The translations under genes were made by a program, and so were the position numbers. Below are positions 8,551 through 15,815 of a DNA stretch of 36,002 nt, one piece after another. The number at the start of each line of letters is the position of its first letter. The first letter of the stretch is position 1. The stretch lies in NCBI GenBank assembly GCA_030524805.1, contig JAUNFY010000022.1, positions 1 to 36,002 of the forward strand, read 5' to 3'. Source of the stretch: Bacteroidales bacterium (lineage in GTDB: Bacteria; Bacteroidota; Bacteroidia; Bacteroidales; Muribaculaceae). The notes under the pieces were generated by a model that was not told the origin of the DNA, did not search any database, and saw only the letters and a list, made by a program, of their open reading frames with translations.

Positions 8551-8844
8551 ATGAAATCAATATTCATAGCGTTCGACCAGGCACATTACGAGAAGATTGT
8601 CGACCTTCTCACCCGCAGCAACTGCCGTGGATTCACTTTCTTCGAGAATGTCCAGGGCCGTGGCAGCAAGACGGGCGAACCCCACTTCGGCAGCCATGCC
8701 TGGCCGGGACTCGCCAACGCCATCATCACCGTGGTGGAAGACCATCAGGTAGACGGCGTGCTCGACAAACTCCGTGCCCTCGATGAAGACCGTCCCAAAC
8801 TCGGCCTCCGTGCCTTTGTCTGGAATGTCGAGAAATCGATTTGA
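8551..8844 (+). CDS. Small PII-like protein linked to the RND pump
   Basis: This 97-residue soluble protein has the size and beta-alpha-beta pattern of the PII/PII-like fold. It starts MKSIFIAFDQAHYEKIVDLL (strand and helix). A loop with GRGSKTGEPHFGSHAWPGLANA sits where PII proteins carry the T-loop, then strand IITVVED, a helix, and the final strand LRAFVWNVE. It lacks the conserved uridylylated tyrosine region of GlnB/GlnK, so it is not classical nitrogen PII. The PII 'new group' (PII-NG) is known as a neighbour of RND efflux genes, which matches this position after the permease. Its ligand and target are unknown. The family call is from pattern reading and needs a profile search. Confidence 0.7.
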   Translation: MKSIFIAFDQAHYEKIVDLLTRSNCRGFTFFENVQGRGSKTGEPHFGSHAWPGLANAIITVVEDHQVDGVLDKLRALDEDRPKLGLRAFVWNVEKSI

Positions 8845-8908
8845 TTCCCCGACAAAAAAATACTTGTAGGCGTGGAAACTTATAAGTATGATTATCCCGG
8901 ATTTTTAG

Positions 8909-8924
8909 TTTTCGCTTGCGAAAA
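8909..8924. other. Short TTTTCGC-TT-GCGAAAA hairpin
   Basis: The 16-bp perfect inverted repeat TTTTCGCTTGCGAAAA sits in the gap after the PII-like gene. The core TTTCGC...GCGAAA is shared with the hairpins at 8513-8540 and 35128-35149, which suggests a recurring small element. Confidence 0.4.
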
Positions 8925-8951
8925 TCGAACCGAATCTTTTAAATAATTCTC

Positions 8952-8988
8952 AAAAAATCGCAATTTTTTAAAAAATGCGATTTTTTTT
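8952..8988 (+). terminator. A/T-flanked hairpin terminator ending the efflux operon
   Basis: AAAAAATCGCA (8952-8962) pairs with TGCGATTTTTT (8976-8986), followed by further T residues. The A-tract/T-tract symmetry allows termination on both strands. It separates the efflux operon from the next gene. Confidence 0.65.
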
Positions 8989-9011
8989 AATGTCTATTCC
9001 ATATTTTTTAT

Positions 9012-9019
9012 TAATTTTG
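9012..9019 (+). promoter_or_regulatory. -7 promoter element for the secreted surface protein gene
   Basis: TAATTTTG matches TANNTTTG and lies 46 nt before the ATG at 9066. No clear -33 TTTG is present at standard spacing. Confidence 0.5.
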
Positions 9020-9065
9020 CACCTGACTAAGAAAATTTATTCTTTAATCCATAATTCAATAAATT

Positions 9066-11417
9066 ATGAAGCAATTTCTACTTACAGGTCTTTTCTCCGC
9101 AGCGGCGCTCGGAATGATGGCATCTCCCGCCACTTCCATGCCGGCTCCGGTGAAGATGCAGGCAAACGTGACTGCAAAGTCTGCAAAAAATCTTAAGACA
9201 TCCGCCGGCACCAAGCTTGCCCCCGGAGTGACGTTGTCTAAAGCCAACGGCATCAAGAAAATCCACACCATCGCAGGTGTCAATTCCTTTAACTCCAGGA
9301 TAGCTGCCGCTCCAGCCGCAAAGGCCGGAAACGCTGCGCCCGATGGCTACGTTCTCTTCGAGAGTTTCGAGGACTGGGACGGCACAGACTATGAATGGAC
9401 TCCCGAGGGCTGGACTGTAGACATGCGCGGTGAGGTGGAACGTAACAACAGCTGGACGCCAGCTGCCGCAAATCCCATGTTGCCTCTCCCCTCGGATGGC
9501 GACTACTACTATGGAATCAATTTCTCTGATGATTTCAAGCAGGACGAATGGCTCATCACTCCTGAAGTGGAGGTGGCGGAAGGCATGCAGCTCAGCTATT
9601 GGCTCTATCTGGATCCTGCATTCCTCTTTTCGCTTGATAATGTAGACTGGGAAACTTATGAGTTTATTGGTGACAAGGCTGTGGCCGCTACTCTTCAGGT
9701 GTGGGCTCAGGAAGAAGGCGGAGAATGGCAGATGCTCCACGATTTCGCAGATGATTTCGCCGAATATGGTTTGATGGAACTTCTTATGATGTCGCCGGCC
9801 GGTCTTGAACTCAAGACTGAAAACCTCGATGCTTTTGCAGGCAAGAAAGTGAAGGTTGCTTTCCGCTATGTTGGTATCGGTGGCAATACAATGCTTATCG
9901 ATGCCGTTGGCATTGGCTATCCGGCTCTCGACGGTATCTCATATCTCGAACCCTTCTCCACTCTCTATTGGGGCTTCGAGCGCAGCGTCGGCCTCATGGG
10001 TCTTACATCGGCTATCGCGCATCAGCCCGTCTATGAACCTCTCACATGGACCAATATGTCCTATATCGAAGGTGCTACCTTCTCCTGGGATTATTGCGAT
10101 CCCATCACTGCTGAATTTGTAAAGTGCGACGACCCCGAACTGCTTACTGTCACTTACGTCCCCGACTACTCTTCGGCAGCTTCGATGAAAAATAATTTCT
10201 TCTATCCTCCCGTGCTTCGTGCCGAGGCTCCTCATGCCTCTCCCGGCAGTTACTCGTCGCCCTACGTCTATTTCCAGGCCGGCGGAAAACCGGAACGCAC
10301 CCTCAATGATGGCAGCGAATTCTTGCCTTCGCTCGTGCAGTTCAACTTCAATCAGCTCGGCGTCTCCATGATCACTGTCGACGATGAGGAGATAGGTGAT
10401 ATCGCTATCCCGGTGTTTGGTCATAATGTCAACTCCAACCAGTATTGGCTCAACTATTCTCTCAATGGCGCTGAAGAGCAGGAAGGCGACTTCTCTCATC
10501 TCGAAGGCATCGCCAATATCTTCTTCGCTTCCGGCGCGCCTCTCGTGGTAAATGGTGTCACTGCCTACGGTTTCGGTAAGGTAGACGACGATGCTGAGTT
10601 CGTAGCGACTATCTATGGCCTCGACGCAGATATGAGCGCTGATTTCACCACTTTCACCGAAATTGCCAAGGCTACTCTGAAGGGTGCCGACTTCATCTGC
10701 GAAGACCATTCTTCCATCGGCTATCTCACACTGCCTTTCGATTTCGACCAGCCGGTTGTGCTCAGAGCTACCGACGAGCATCCTGCCTATGTGGTGATGC
10801 TCAGCGGTTTCAATTCCGACAAGGTTGAGCTCTTCGTGCCTTTCCAGTCGGAAGATCCCGATCCCAACTATATGAACTTCGGCTACACTCTGCATCACAT
10901 CGACCTCAGCAACCATATCGACCGCGATGCCTACTATTCGTTCAAGCCTATGGTCTATAAGGAATATGGCGAATATGTGGATCTCTACGGTGCGTTTGCC
11001 ATCGGTCTTGAAGCCGAGTATCCCTGGCTCACCACCGAGTGCGATGGCGTATCGTTTGAGGATGCCAAGGAAGTTAAGGTTGCCCTCGGCAGCTACTATG
11101 ATGGCAGCAAGCTTTCAGTAGAGGCTCCGGCAGGCGTTGACGCCACTGTGGCAGGTCGCTACGACAAGTGCGAACTCACACTCTCTCGCAACGTTGCGGA
11201 AGTGATTGTGGAAGGCAATGTAGTGGTGAAAGGTCCCGGCGTGGAGGTTTCCATCCCCGTTTCCGACAATAGTCTGGGTGTTTCCTCGGTTGGTGCTGCC
11301 AATGCTGATGTGGTTGGCTTCTACGATCTCAACGGCCGCAAGGTTGAGAATCCCGACGCCGGCATCTACATCGTGAAATATTCCGATGGATCAGTCCGCA
11401 AGACAGTCGTAAAATAA
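9066..11417 (+). CDS. Secreted choice-of-anchor-J protein with T9SS-like C-terminus
   Basis: This 783-residue exported protein has a signal peptide at about residues 1-25 (FLLTGLFSAAALGMMASPATS), followed by an Ala/Lys-rich low-complexity stretch to about residue 95. A choice-of-anchor-J-like jelly-roll domain follows (about 97-290: YVLFESFEDWDG, EGWTVDMRG, YYYGINFSDDFKQDEWLITPEV). The middle is acidic and aromatic with no family I recognise. The end (VVGFYDLNGRKVENPDAGIYIVKYSDGSVRKTVVK) looks like a type IX secretion type A sorting domain, so a cell-surface or secreted location is likely. Its substrate is unknown. It has its own -7 element and a terminator after it, so it is probably monocistronic. 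Confidence 0.8.
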   Translation: MKQFLLTGLFSAAALGMMASPATSMPAPVKMQANVTAKSAKNLKTSAGTKLAPGVTLSKANGIKKIHTIAGVNSFNSRIAAAPAAKAGNAAPDGYVLFESFEDWDGTDYEWTPEGWTVDMRGEVERNNSWTPAAANPMLPLPSDGDYYYGINFSDDFKQDEWLITPEVEVAEGMQLSYWLYLDPAFLFSLDNVDWETYEFIGDKAVAATLQVWAQEEGGEWQMLHDFADDFAEYGLMELLMMSPAGLELKTENLDAFAGKKVKVAFRYVGIGGNTMLIDAVGIGYPALDGISYLEPFSTLYWGFERSVGLMGLTSAIAHQPVYEPLTWTNMSYIEGATFSWDYCDPITAEFVKCDDPELLTVTYVPDYSSAASMKNNFFYPPVLRAEAPHASPGSYSSPYVYFQAGGKPERTLNDGSEFLPSLVQFNFNQLGVSMITVDDEEIGDIAIPVFGHNVNSNQYWLNYSLNGAEEQEGDFSHLEGIANIFFASGAPLVVNGVTAYGFGKVDDDAEFVATIYGLDADMSADFTTFTEIAKATLKGADFICEDHSSIGYLTLPFDFDQPVVLRATDEHPAYVVMLSGFNSDKVELFVPFQSEDPDPNYMNFGYTLHHIDLSNHIDRDAYYSFKPMVYKEYGEYVDLYGAFAIGLEAEYPWLTTECDGVSFEDAKEVKVALGSYYDGSKLSVEAPAGVDATVAGRYDKCELTLSRNVAEVIVEGNVVVKGPGVEVSIPVSDNSLGVSSVGAANADVVGFYDLNGRKVENPDAGIYIVKYSDGSVRKTVVK

Positions 11418-11445
11418 TCCGACTCCAAAGTCAATAAGCTTATTA

Positions 11446-11479
11446 GGGAGTGTTACCTCACGGTGGCACTCCCTTCTTC
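11446..11479 (+). terminator. Rho-independent terminator after the surface protein gene
   Basis: GGGAGTGTTACC (11446-11457) pairs with GGTGGCACTCCC (11462-11473), using two G-U wobbles, across a TCAC loop. TTCTTCT follows. Confidence 0.75.
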
Positions 11480-11588
11480 TATATCCCATATAAGATTTTA
11501 TCCCTATGGTCAGGGTTAAGCCGAAAGAACCCAACCACATTGATTTTTGTTGTATTTGAGTACCTGAGAATTTGAAAAACAAAATACT

Positions 11589-11825
11589 ATGAACGACAGA
11601 TTGAACACTGAAGAGCGCCGGGAGTTGCCCGATTCGCTCTATGGCCTTCCCGAGCGGAGGGAATATCCTATGCCTGATGCCGCGCACGTAAGGGCGGCTG
11701 AAGCCTATTTCCGCTATTGTCCCGATGATCTGAAGCCCCGCCTCGCAAGGGCCATTGTGCGCTTCGCAAAGCAGTATGGCGTTGATGTGGAGTCATCTAC
11801 GGTCCTGGCTTACGTCGACCGGTAG
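11589..11825 (+). CDS. Small conserved hypothetical protein, 78 aa
   Basis: This 78-residue protein has no signal peptide or membrane segment. The pattern LPDSLYGLPERREYPMPDAAHVRAA, followed by a helix-rich YFRYCPDDLKPRLARAIVRFAKQYGVDV, resembles a small domain also found in phage structural and bacterial hypothetical proteins (LP..GLPE.R.YP..D..HV). I do not know its function. The start at 11589 is the only sensible one for this frame. It is convergent with the thioesterase gene, with a bidirectional terminator between them. The short length lowers confidence, but the motif makes a chance frame unlikely. Confidence 0.7.
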   Translation: MNDRLNTEERRELPDSLYGLPERREYPMPDAAHVRAAEAYFRYCPDDLKPRLARAIVRFAKQYGVDVESSTVLAYVDR

Positions 11826-11920
11826 TCACCTTGCATGAGGGCATATACGACGGCATTATATGTCGTGGATGAAGGTGTGATTAAAGATGATTGAATGCCT
11901 GAATGTGAAGGCATGAAGAA

Positions 11921-11954
11921 AAAAGGGAAGTCACAATAGAGCGACTTCCCTTTT
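11921..11954. terminator. Bidirectional terminator between convergent genes
   Basis: AAAAGGGAAGTC (11921-11932) pairs perfectly with GACTTCCCTTTT (11943-11954) over a 10-nt loop. It provides a T-run after a stem on both strands and serves the small gene on the plus strand and the thioesterase gene on the minus strand. A weaker hairpin (ATGCCT/AGGCAT) lies just upstream near 11895-11915. Confidence 0.85.
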
Positions 11955-11978
11955 ATGTATCCATGTGAGATAGGACGG

Positions 11979-12353
11979 TTATTTTAATTTTGCCATGAAC
12001 CGCTCGCGGTCTACCACGTAGCGGACATGATGACCGGTGCCGATTTTCTTCTCGCCGGCGGAGGCTTCGATGTCGAAGTGGAGAGCGGCTCCGTCGATTT
12101 TCCTGAGTATCGCGAGCGCCTCGATCTCTTCGCCTACGGCTGTCGGTTTCAGGTGAGAGCATTCCATGAATCCGCCTACGGTGGTCTCGTTCTCTTTCAG
12201 GTGGGCGGCCACGGCAAGCATGGCGGCGTTTTCCATCAGAGCGATCATGGCCGGACTCGCAAGCACCGGCAGGTCGCCGCTGCCTACTGCCTTCGCCGTC
12301 ATGGCTTCGGTCACTATGGCTTTGCTCTTATATCGGTTGCCTGTCTCGATCAT
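11979..12353 (-). CDS. Hotdog-fold thioesterase (FlK-like)
   Basis: This 124-residue cytoplasmic protein looks like the single-domain hotdog thioesterases related to fluoroacetyl-CoA thioesterase FlK. Visible features are the segment VLASPAMIALMENAAMLAVAAHL, a central GG (TTVGGFMECSHLKPTAVGEEIEALAILRKIDG), and the strand FDIEASAGEKKIGTGHHVRYVVD. Such enzymes hydrolyse acyl-CoA thioesters, but the acyl group here cannot be assigned. The start codon overlaps the stop of the TlpA-like gene by 4 nt (ATGA), indicating translational coupling in a two-gene operon. Confidence 0.85.
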   Translation of the reverse strand: MIETGNRYKSKAIVTEAMTAKAVGSGDLPVLASPAMIALMENAAMLAVAAHLKENETTVGGFMECSHLKPTAVGEEIEALAILRKIDGAALHFDIEASAGEKKIGTGHHVRYVVDRERFMAKLK

Positions 12354-12880
12354 TTCACGAGAGTCTTCAGTACGGTGAAGAATTCCGGATCCTCGCCGAT
12401 AGTCACGTTGGCGATGTTTCCTTCGGGGTCGATGATGAATTTCGTCGGGAAACCCTGTATCTCGTATTTCTCCAGAAGGTCGTTGTTGCCGGGATTGTAG
12501 ACCTGAAGCCAGGGAAGCTCATATTTCTTCACGGCTTCTTTCCATACTTCCTCGCTGTCGCGGCAATCGATGCCAAGCACTTCTACTTTGCCTGCATATT
12601 CCTTGTAGGCATCCTTCAAGGCCGGGAATCCTTTGATGCACCAGGGGCACCATGATCCCCAGAAGTCGAGGATTACCCATTTTCCGCGCAGGTCGGAGAG
12701 CGAGAGGGGTTTGCCGTTGATGTCGTTGAGCGTGAAGTCGGGAGCTGCCACCTTGCTGTTGGCGGCTACCGCGGCAGATGCGGTGGCAGTGCCTTGTTCG
12801 GCTGCCTTATCCTGATTGCCGGCCTTCGCACCGCATGCGGTGAGGGCGAGCACGAGAAGGGGAAAAATCAATCTTTTCAT
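12350..12880 (-). CDS. TlpA/ResA-like thiol-disulfide oxidoreductase lipoprotein
   Basis: This 176-residue exported protein has a lipobox LTAC at Cys16, so it should be lipid-anchored facing the periplasm. After an Ala-rich linker (about residues 20-45) comes a thioredoxin-fold AhpC/TSA-Redoxin domain with the active site C78-P-W-C81 in FWGSWCPWCIKGFP, followed by the cis-proline segment GFPTKFIIDPEG. It probably reduces or exchanges disulfides in exported proteins or cytochrome c maturation partners. It is first of a two-gene unit with the thioesterase, a 4-nt overlap. The 151-nt gap upstream towards kbl has no clear promoter, so co-transcription with kbl is possible. Confidence 0.92.
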   Translation of the reverse strand: MKRLIFPLLVLALTACGAKAGNQDKAAEQGTATASAAVAANSKVAAPDFTLNDINGKPLSLSDLRGKWVILDFWGSWCPWCIKGFPALKDAYKEYAGKVEVLGIDCRDSEEVWKEAVKKYELPWLQVYNPGNNDLLEKYEIQGFPTKFIIDPEGNIANVTIGEDPEFFTVLKTLVK

Positions 12881-12930
12881 TTTTGTTGCGTTTTGTTTCT
12901 TGTTTTAAACGTTTGCTCCAGTGTCGAAAC

Positions 12931-12966
12931 ATCAGGAGCCTAAACTATAAACGTCAAACTCCTGAT
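12931..12966 (-). other. Weak inverted repeat between kbl and the TlpA-like gene
   Basis: ATCAGGAG (12931-12938) and CTCCTGAT (12959-12966) form an 8-bp stem with a 20-nt loop downstream of kbl on the minus strand. No T-run follows, so it is a poor terminator and may allow read-through into the tlpA-like gene. Confidence 0.3.
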
Positions 12967-13031
12967 TTTGTTGCATTGTTGCCTTTGCAGGCAAACGCGT
13001 TTCAACAGTTTCTGCAATTTCAAAAGATTGA

Positions 13032-14231
13032 TCAATCGATCACTCCAAGTTTCTTGCCCACTTTGATAAATGCTTCCACCGCGCGGTCGAGGTGTTCCTT
13101 TTCGTGGGCTGCCGAGAGCTGCACGCGTATGCGGGCCTGACCTTTCGGCACCACAGGATAGTAGAATCCGGTCACGTAGATGCCTTCTTTCTGCATCTCG
13201 GCGGCGAAGTCTTGCGATAGTTTGGCGTCGTAGAGCATCACGGCGCAGATGGCCGACTGCGTGGGCTTGATGTCGAAACCTGCTGCCAGCATCTTGTCGC
13301 GGAAGTAGTTCACGTTGTCGATCAGTTTCGTGTGGAGCGAGTCTGATTCCTTAAGCATCTTGAACATCTCGAGGCTCGCGCCCACTATCGAGGGTGCCAC
13401 CGAGTTGGAGAAGAGATAGGGGCGGCTGCGCTGCCTGAGCATGTCGATGATCTCTTTCGGTCCTGTGGTGAAGCCGCCCATGGCTCCGCCGAATGCCTTG
13501 CCCAGAGTGCCTGTGAAGATGTCGATCTTGCCGTAGCAGTCAAACTGCTCGGCCACTCCGTGTCCGGTCGGGCCTACCACTCCGGCCGAATGCGATTCAT
13601 CTACCATCACCAGCGCGCCATACTTGTCGGCCAGTTTGCATATCTTGTCCATCGGCGCCACGTTGCCGTCCATCGAGAATACGCCGTCGGTAGCGATGAT
13701 CTTGAAGCGGCATCCCTGTTGCTCCGCTTCCTGGAGGCATCTTTCCAGATCGACCATGTCGGCGTTGGCATAGCGGAAGCGTTTTGCCTTGCAGAGGCGC
13801 ACGCCGTCGATGATGGAGGCGTGGTTGAGCGAGTCGGAGATGATGGCGTCTTCTTCGGTGAAGAGCGGCTCGAAGAGGCCGCCGTTGGCATCGAAGCAGG
13901 CTGCGTATAAGATGGTGTCTTCTGTCTTGAAGTAGTCGGAGATGGCCTTTTCAAGTTGCTTGTGCAGGTCCTGGGTGCCGCAGATGAAGCGCACGGAGCT
14001 CATTCCGTAGCCGCGGTTGTCCATCGCCTTTTTCGCAGCCTCGATGAGTCTGGAGTTATCGGCGAGTCCGAGATAGTTGTTGGCGCAGAAGTTGAGAACG
14101 TCGCCCTGCGAGCCCTCCACCTTGATGTCGGCGCTCTGGGGGGTCACGATCACTCGTTCGTTTTTGTAAAGTCCGGCTTCCTTGATCGAGTCAAGTTCCT
14201 TGGCCAGGTGTGTCTTGAAATCCTTATACAT
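13032..14231 (-). CDS. kbl: Glycine C-acetyltransferase (2-amino-3-ketobutyrate CoA ligase)
   Basis: This PLP enzyme cleaves 2-amino-3-ketobutyrate with CoA to glycine and acetyl-CoA, the second step of threonine catabolism. The sequence is strongly Kbl-like along its whole length (FCANNYLGLA, SVRFICGTQDLHK, DSLNHASIIDGVRLCKAKR, FSMDGNVAPM). The PLP lysine is K245 in GTLGKAFGGAMGG, which aligns with K244 of E. coli Kbl. I place the start at 14231 (MYKDFKTHL, 399 aa). The frame is open for 16 more codons to 14279, but those residues are not Kbl-like, and the chosen start matches the family N-terminus. A full TTTG-N20-TAATTTTG promoter lies upstream. The matching dehydrogenase is 11 kb away on the other strand. 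Confidence 0.96.
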   Translation of the reverse strand: MYKDFKTHLAKELDSIKEAGLYKNERVIVTPQSADIKVEGSQGDVLNFCANNYLGLADNSRLIEAAKKAMDNRGYGMSSVRFICGTQDLHKQLEKAISDYFKTEDTILYAACFDANGGLFEPLFTEEDAIISDSLNHASIIDGVRLCKAKRFRYANADMVDLERCLQEAEQQGCRFKIIATDGVFSMDGNVAPMDKICKLADKYGALVMVDESHSAGVVGPTGHGVAEQFDCYGKIDIFTGTLGKAFGGAMGGFTTGPKEIIDMLRQRSRPYLFSNSVAPSIVGASLEMFKMLKESDSLHTKLIDNVNYFRDKMLAAGFDIKPTQSAICAVMLYDAKLSQDFAAEMQKEGIYVTGFYYPVVPKGQARIRVQLSAAHEKEHLDRAVEAFIKVGKKLGVID

Positions 14232-14312
14232 TGCTTCGCTTTTAAGAGTTTTCTTTTGTAATTGTCTGGGACGCTCCATCCCTCGGGTGGGAGAGTGGCC
14301 ATAACAATTTTA

Positions 14313-14344
14313 CAAAATTAAGTAAAATTCCGTCCGCTTCCAAA
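14313..14344 (-). promoter_or_regulatory. kbl promoter
   Basis: On the minus strand, TTTG (14344-14341), a 20-nt spacer and TAATTTTG (14320-14313) form a complete Bacteroidetes housekeeping promoter. Transcription should begin near 14306, leaving a leader of about 75 nt before the start at 14231. Confidence 0.8.
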
Positions 14345-14454
14345 AACATGTATATGTTTCAAAGCATATTTCCATCCGCTCTATGCTATCCAAAAACCTT
14401 CCGCATGTCGGGAGCGTTGTTCTTTCAGTGGAATTATTTTTTGACAACTCGACT

Positions 14455-15405
14455 ATGAATAAGACAATTTATTTTGCCGGTGGCTGCTTCTGGGGCACCG
14501 CCCATCTTTTTTCACTTGTCCCGGGGGTGGAAAGTGCCATCGCCGGATATGCCAACAGCCGCATTCCTGATCCTTCCTACGAACTCGTTTGCACCGGCAC
14601 CACCAATGCCGCTGAAACAGTGAAAGTGGTTTACGACCCCGCCAAGATAGGCCTCACCACTTTGATAATGCTTTTTTTTAAGAGCATCGACCCTTTGTCG
14701 GTCAACCGGCAGGGCAATGATGTCGGTTCGCAATACCGTTCCGGCATCTATTATACTGATTCTTCGGAAGCGGAGGTGGTCGACACGATGCTCGCTGCTT
14801 TGCAGCGCAGATATCGCGAGCATATAGCCATTGAATCGGGATGGATTGAGAATTTCTATCCCGCCGAGGAATATCATCAAGACTATCTCTATAAGAATCC
14901 CGGCGGATATTGCCATGTAGATCCGGCCTTGTTTGAAGTTGCCAGAAATTCCGGGCGCCGGCATGTGGCTGCCGATCCGGATGAGCTGCGTGCCCGGCTC
15001 ACTCCCCTGCAGTGGGAAGTGACTCAGCATGGCGCCACCGAACGTCCGTTTACAAATGAATATGACCGCGAGTTCCGCCGCGGCATTTATGTCGACATCA
15101 CCGACGGCACTCCTCTTTTCGTATCGTCGCGCAAGTTTGATTCCGGATGTGGATGGCCGGCTTTCTCCCGTCCGATCGATGACTCGCTGATTGATGAGTT
15201 TGAGGATACATCTTTCGGTCGCTTGCGCACTGAGGTCCGTTCGGCCTCTTCGGGAGCCCATCTCGGGCATGTGTTCCCCGATGGTCCTACCGACGATGGC
15301 GGCCTGCGCTACTGCATCAACTCCGCCTCCCTCCGTTTTATTCCCGAAGCCGACATGGCCGCCCAAGGCTACGCTGACTACCTTCCCCTCCTCGATCCCC
15401 AATAA
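14455..15405 (+). CDS. msrAB: Bifunctional peptide methionine sulfoxide reductase MsrA/MsrB
   Basis: This fused repair enzyme reduces both epimers of methionine sulfoxide in proteins. The N-terminal MsrA domain (about residues 1-160) has the catalytic Cys11 in GGCFWG and the [17 protein letters not shown] signature. The C-terminal MsrB domain (about 180-310) has [21 protein letters not shown] and the catalytic Cys287 in [12 protein letters not shown] start at 14455 ([10 protein letters not shown], 316 aa), because the 24 codons open upstream to 14383 are not MsrA-like. No signal peptide is present with this start, so it should be cytoplasmic. The gene is divergent from kbl and followed by a strong hairpin. 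Confidence 0.95.
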   Translation: MNKTIYFAGGCFWGTAHLFSLVPGVESAIAGYANSRIPDPSYELVCTGTTNAAETVKVVYDPAKIGLTTLIMLFFKSIDPLSVNRQGNDVGSQYRSGIYYTDSSEAEVVDTMLAALQRRYREHIAIESGWIENFYPAEEYHQDYLYKNPGGYCHVDPALFEVARNSGRRHVAADPDELRARLTPLQWEVTQHGATERPFTNEYDREFRRGIYVDITDGTPLFVSSRKFDSGCGWPAFSRPIDDSLIDEFEDTSFGRLRTEVRSASSGAHLGHVFPDGPTDDGGLRYCINSASLRFIPEADMAAQGYADYLPLLDPQ

Positions 15406-15424
15406 AAAATTACCCATTCAACAT

Positions 15425-15475
15425 TTAGTTAGCCGGGGGTGCAGCTCAATCAGAACTGCACCCCCGGCTAACTAA
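15425..15475. terminator. Exceptionally long perfect hairpin (20-bp stem) after msrAB
   Basis: Bases 15425-15444 (TTAGTTAGCCGGGGGTGCAG) pair without mismatch with 15456-15475 around an 11-nt loop, 20 nt after the msrAB stop. It probably ends the msrAB transcript, although no T-run follows. The tRNA-His terminator facing the other way lies 55 nt further on. Confidence 0.65.
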
Positions 15476-15529
15476 CCACCGATATTTGTCGCTGTGCCTC
15501 CGGAAGCGTTACAGGGTCGAATAATCTAT

Positions 15530-15571
15530 AAAAAAAGTGAGACCCGGAGCGTGGAGCCGCTGCCGAGTCTC
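15530..15571 (-). terminator. Terminator of the tRNA-His gene
   Basis: Read on the minus strand, GAGACTCGGCAGC and GCTCCGGGTCTC form an imperfect stem with a short loop, followed by AC and a run of seven T. This is the best canonical intrinsic terminator in the window and lies 9 nt after the tRNA 3' end. Confidence 0.85.
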
Positions 15572-15579
15572 TGAAGGCG

Positions 15580-15654
15580 GGTGGAAGATGGGGCTCGAAC
15601 CCACGACCTACGGAACCACAATCCGTCGCTCTAACCAACTGAGCTACATCCACC
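15580..15654 (-). tRNA. tRNA-His (anticodon GTG)
   Basis: The minus strand folds as a full cloverleaf. The D-arm is GCTC...GAGC. The anticodon stem is ACGGA/TCCGT with loop TTGTGGT, giving anticodon GTG. The T-arm is GTGGG-TTCGAGC-CCCAT. The extra G at position -1 (15654) opposite C73 (15580) is the identity mark of histidine tRNA. The acceptor stem GTGGATG/CTTCCAC has one apparent T6-T67 mismatch. CCA is not encoded. A complete promoter lies upstream and a T-run terminator downstream, so it is a single-gene unit. Confidence 0.95.
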
Positions 15655-15714
15655 ATGTTGCTTTACCGGGAAATTCCACTAAAGGCTTCGCAAGGTCTCT
15701 CCCGAAAAGCAATG

Positions 15715-15746
15715 CAAAATTACAACTTTTTTTTGATTCCACCAAA
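15715..15746 (-). promoter_or_regulatory. tRNA-His promoter
   Basis: On the minus strand TTTG (15746-15743), a 20-nt spacer and TAATTTTG (15722-15715) match the Bacteroidetes consensus exactly. The predicted transcript start is about 55 nt before the mature tRNA. Confidence 0.8.
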
Positions 15747-15815
15747 TATTTGGAGTAAAAAATCAATATTTTTTCAAATAAAAAATTCCGGCCGATATCC
15801 GGCTGTTACGCTCAT

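Noticed and set aside
9939-10916. 325-codon minus-strand frame opposite the surface protein gene
   Set aside because: It is an antisense shadow. The plus strand has a signal peptide, domains and a sorting tail.
14512-15417. 301-codon minus-strand frame opposite msrAB
   Set aside because: The plus strand encodes both Msr domains with catalytic cysteines, so the minus frame is incidental.
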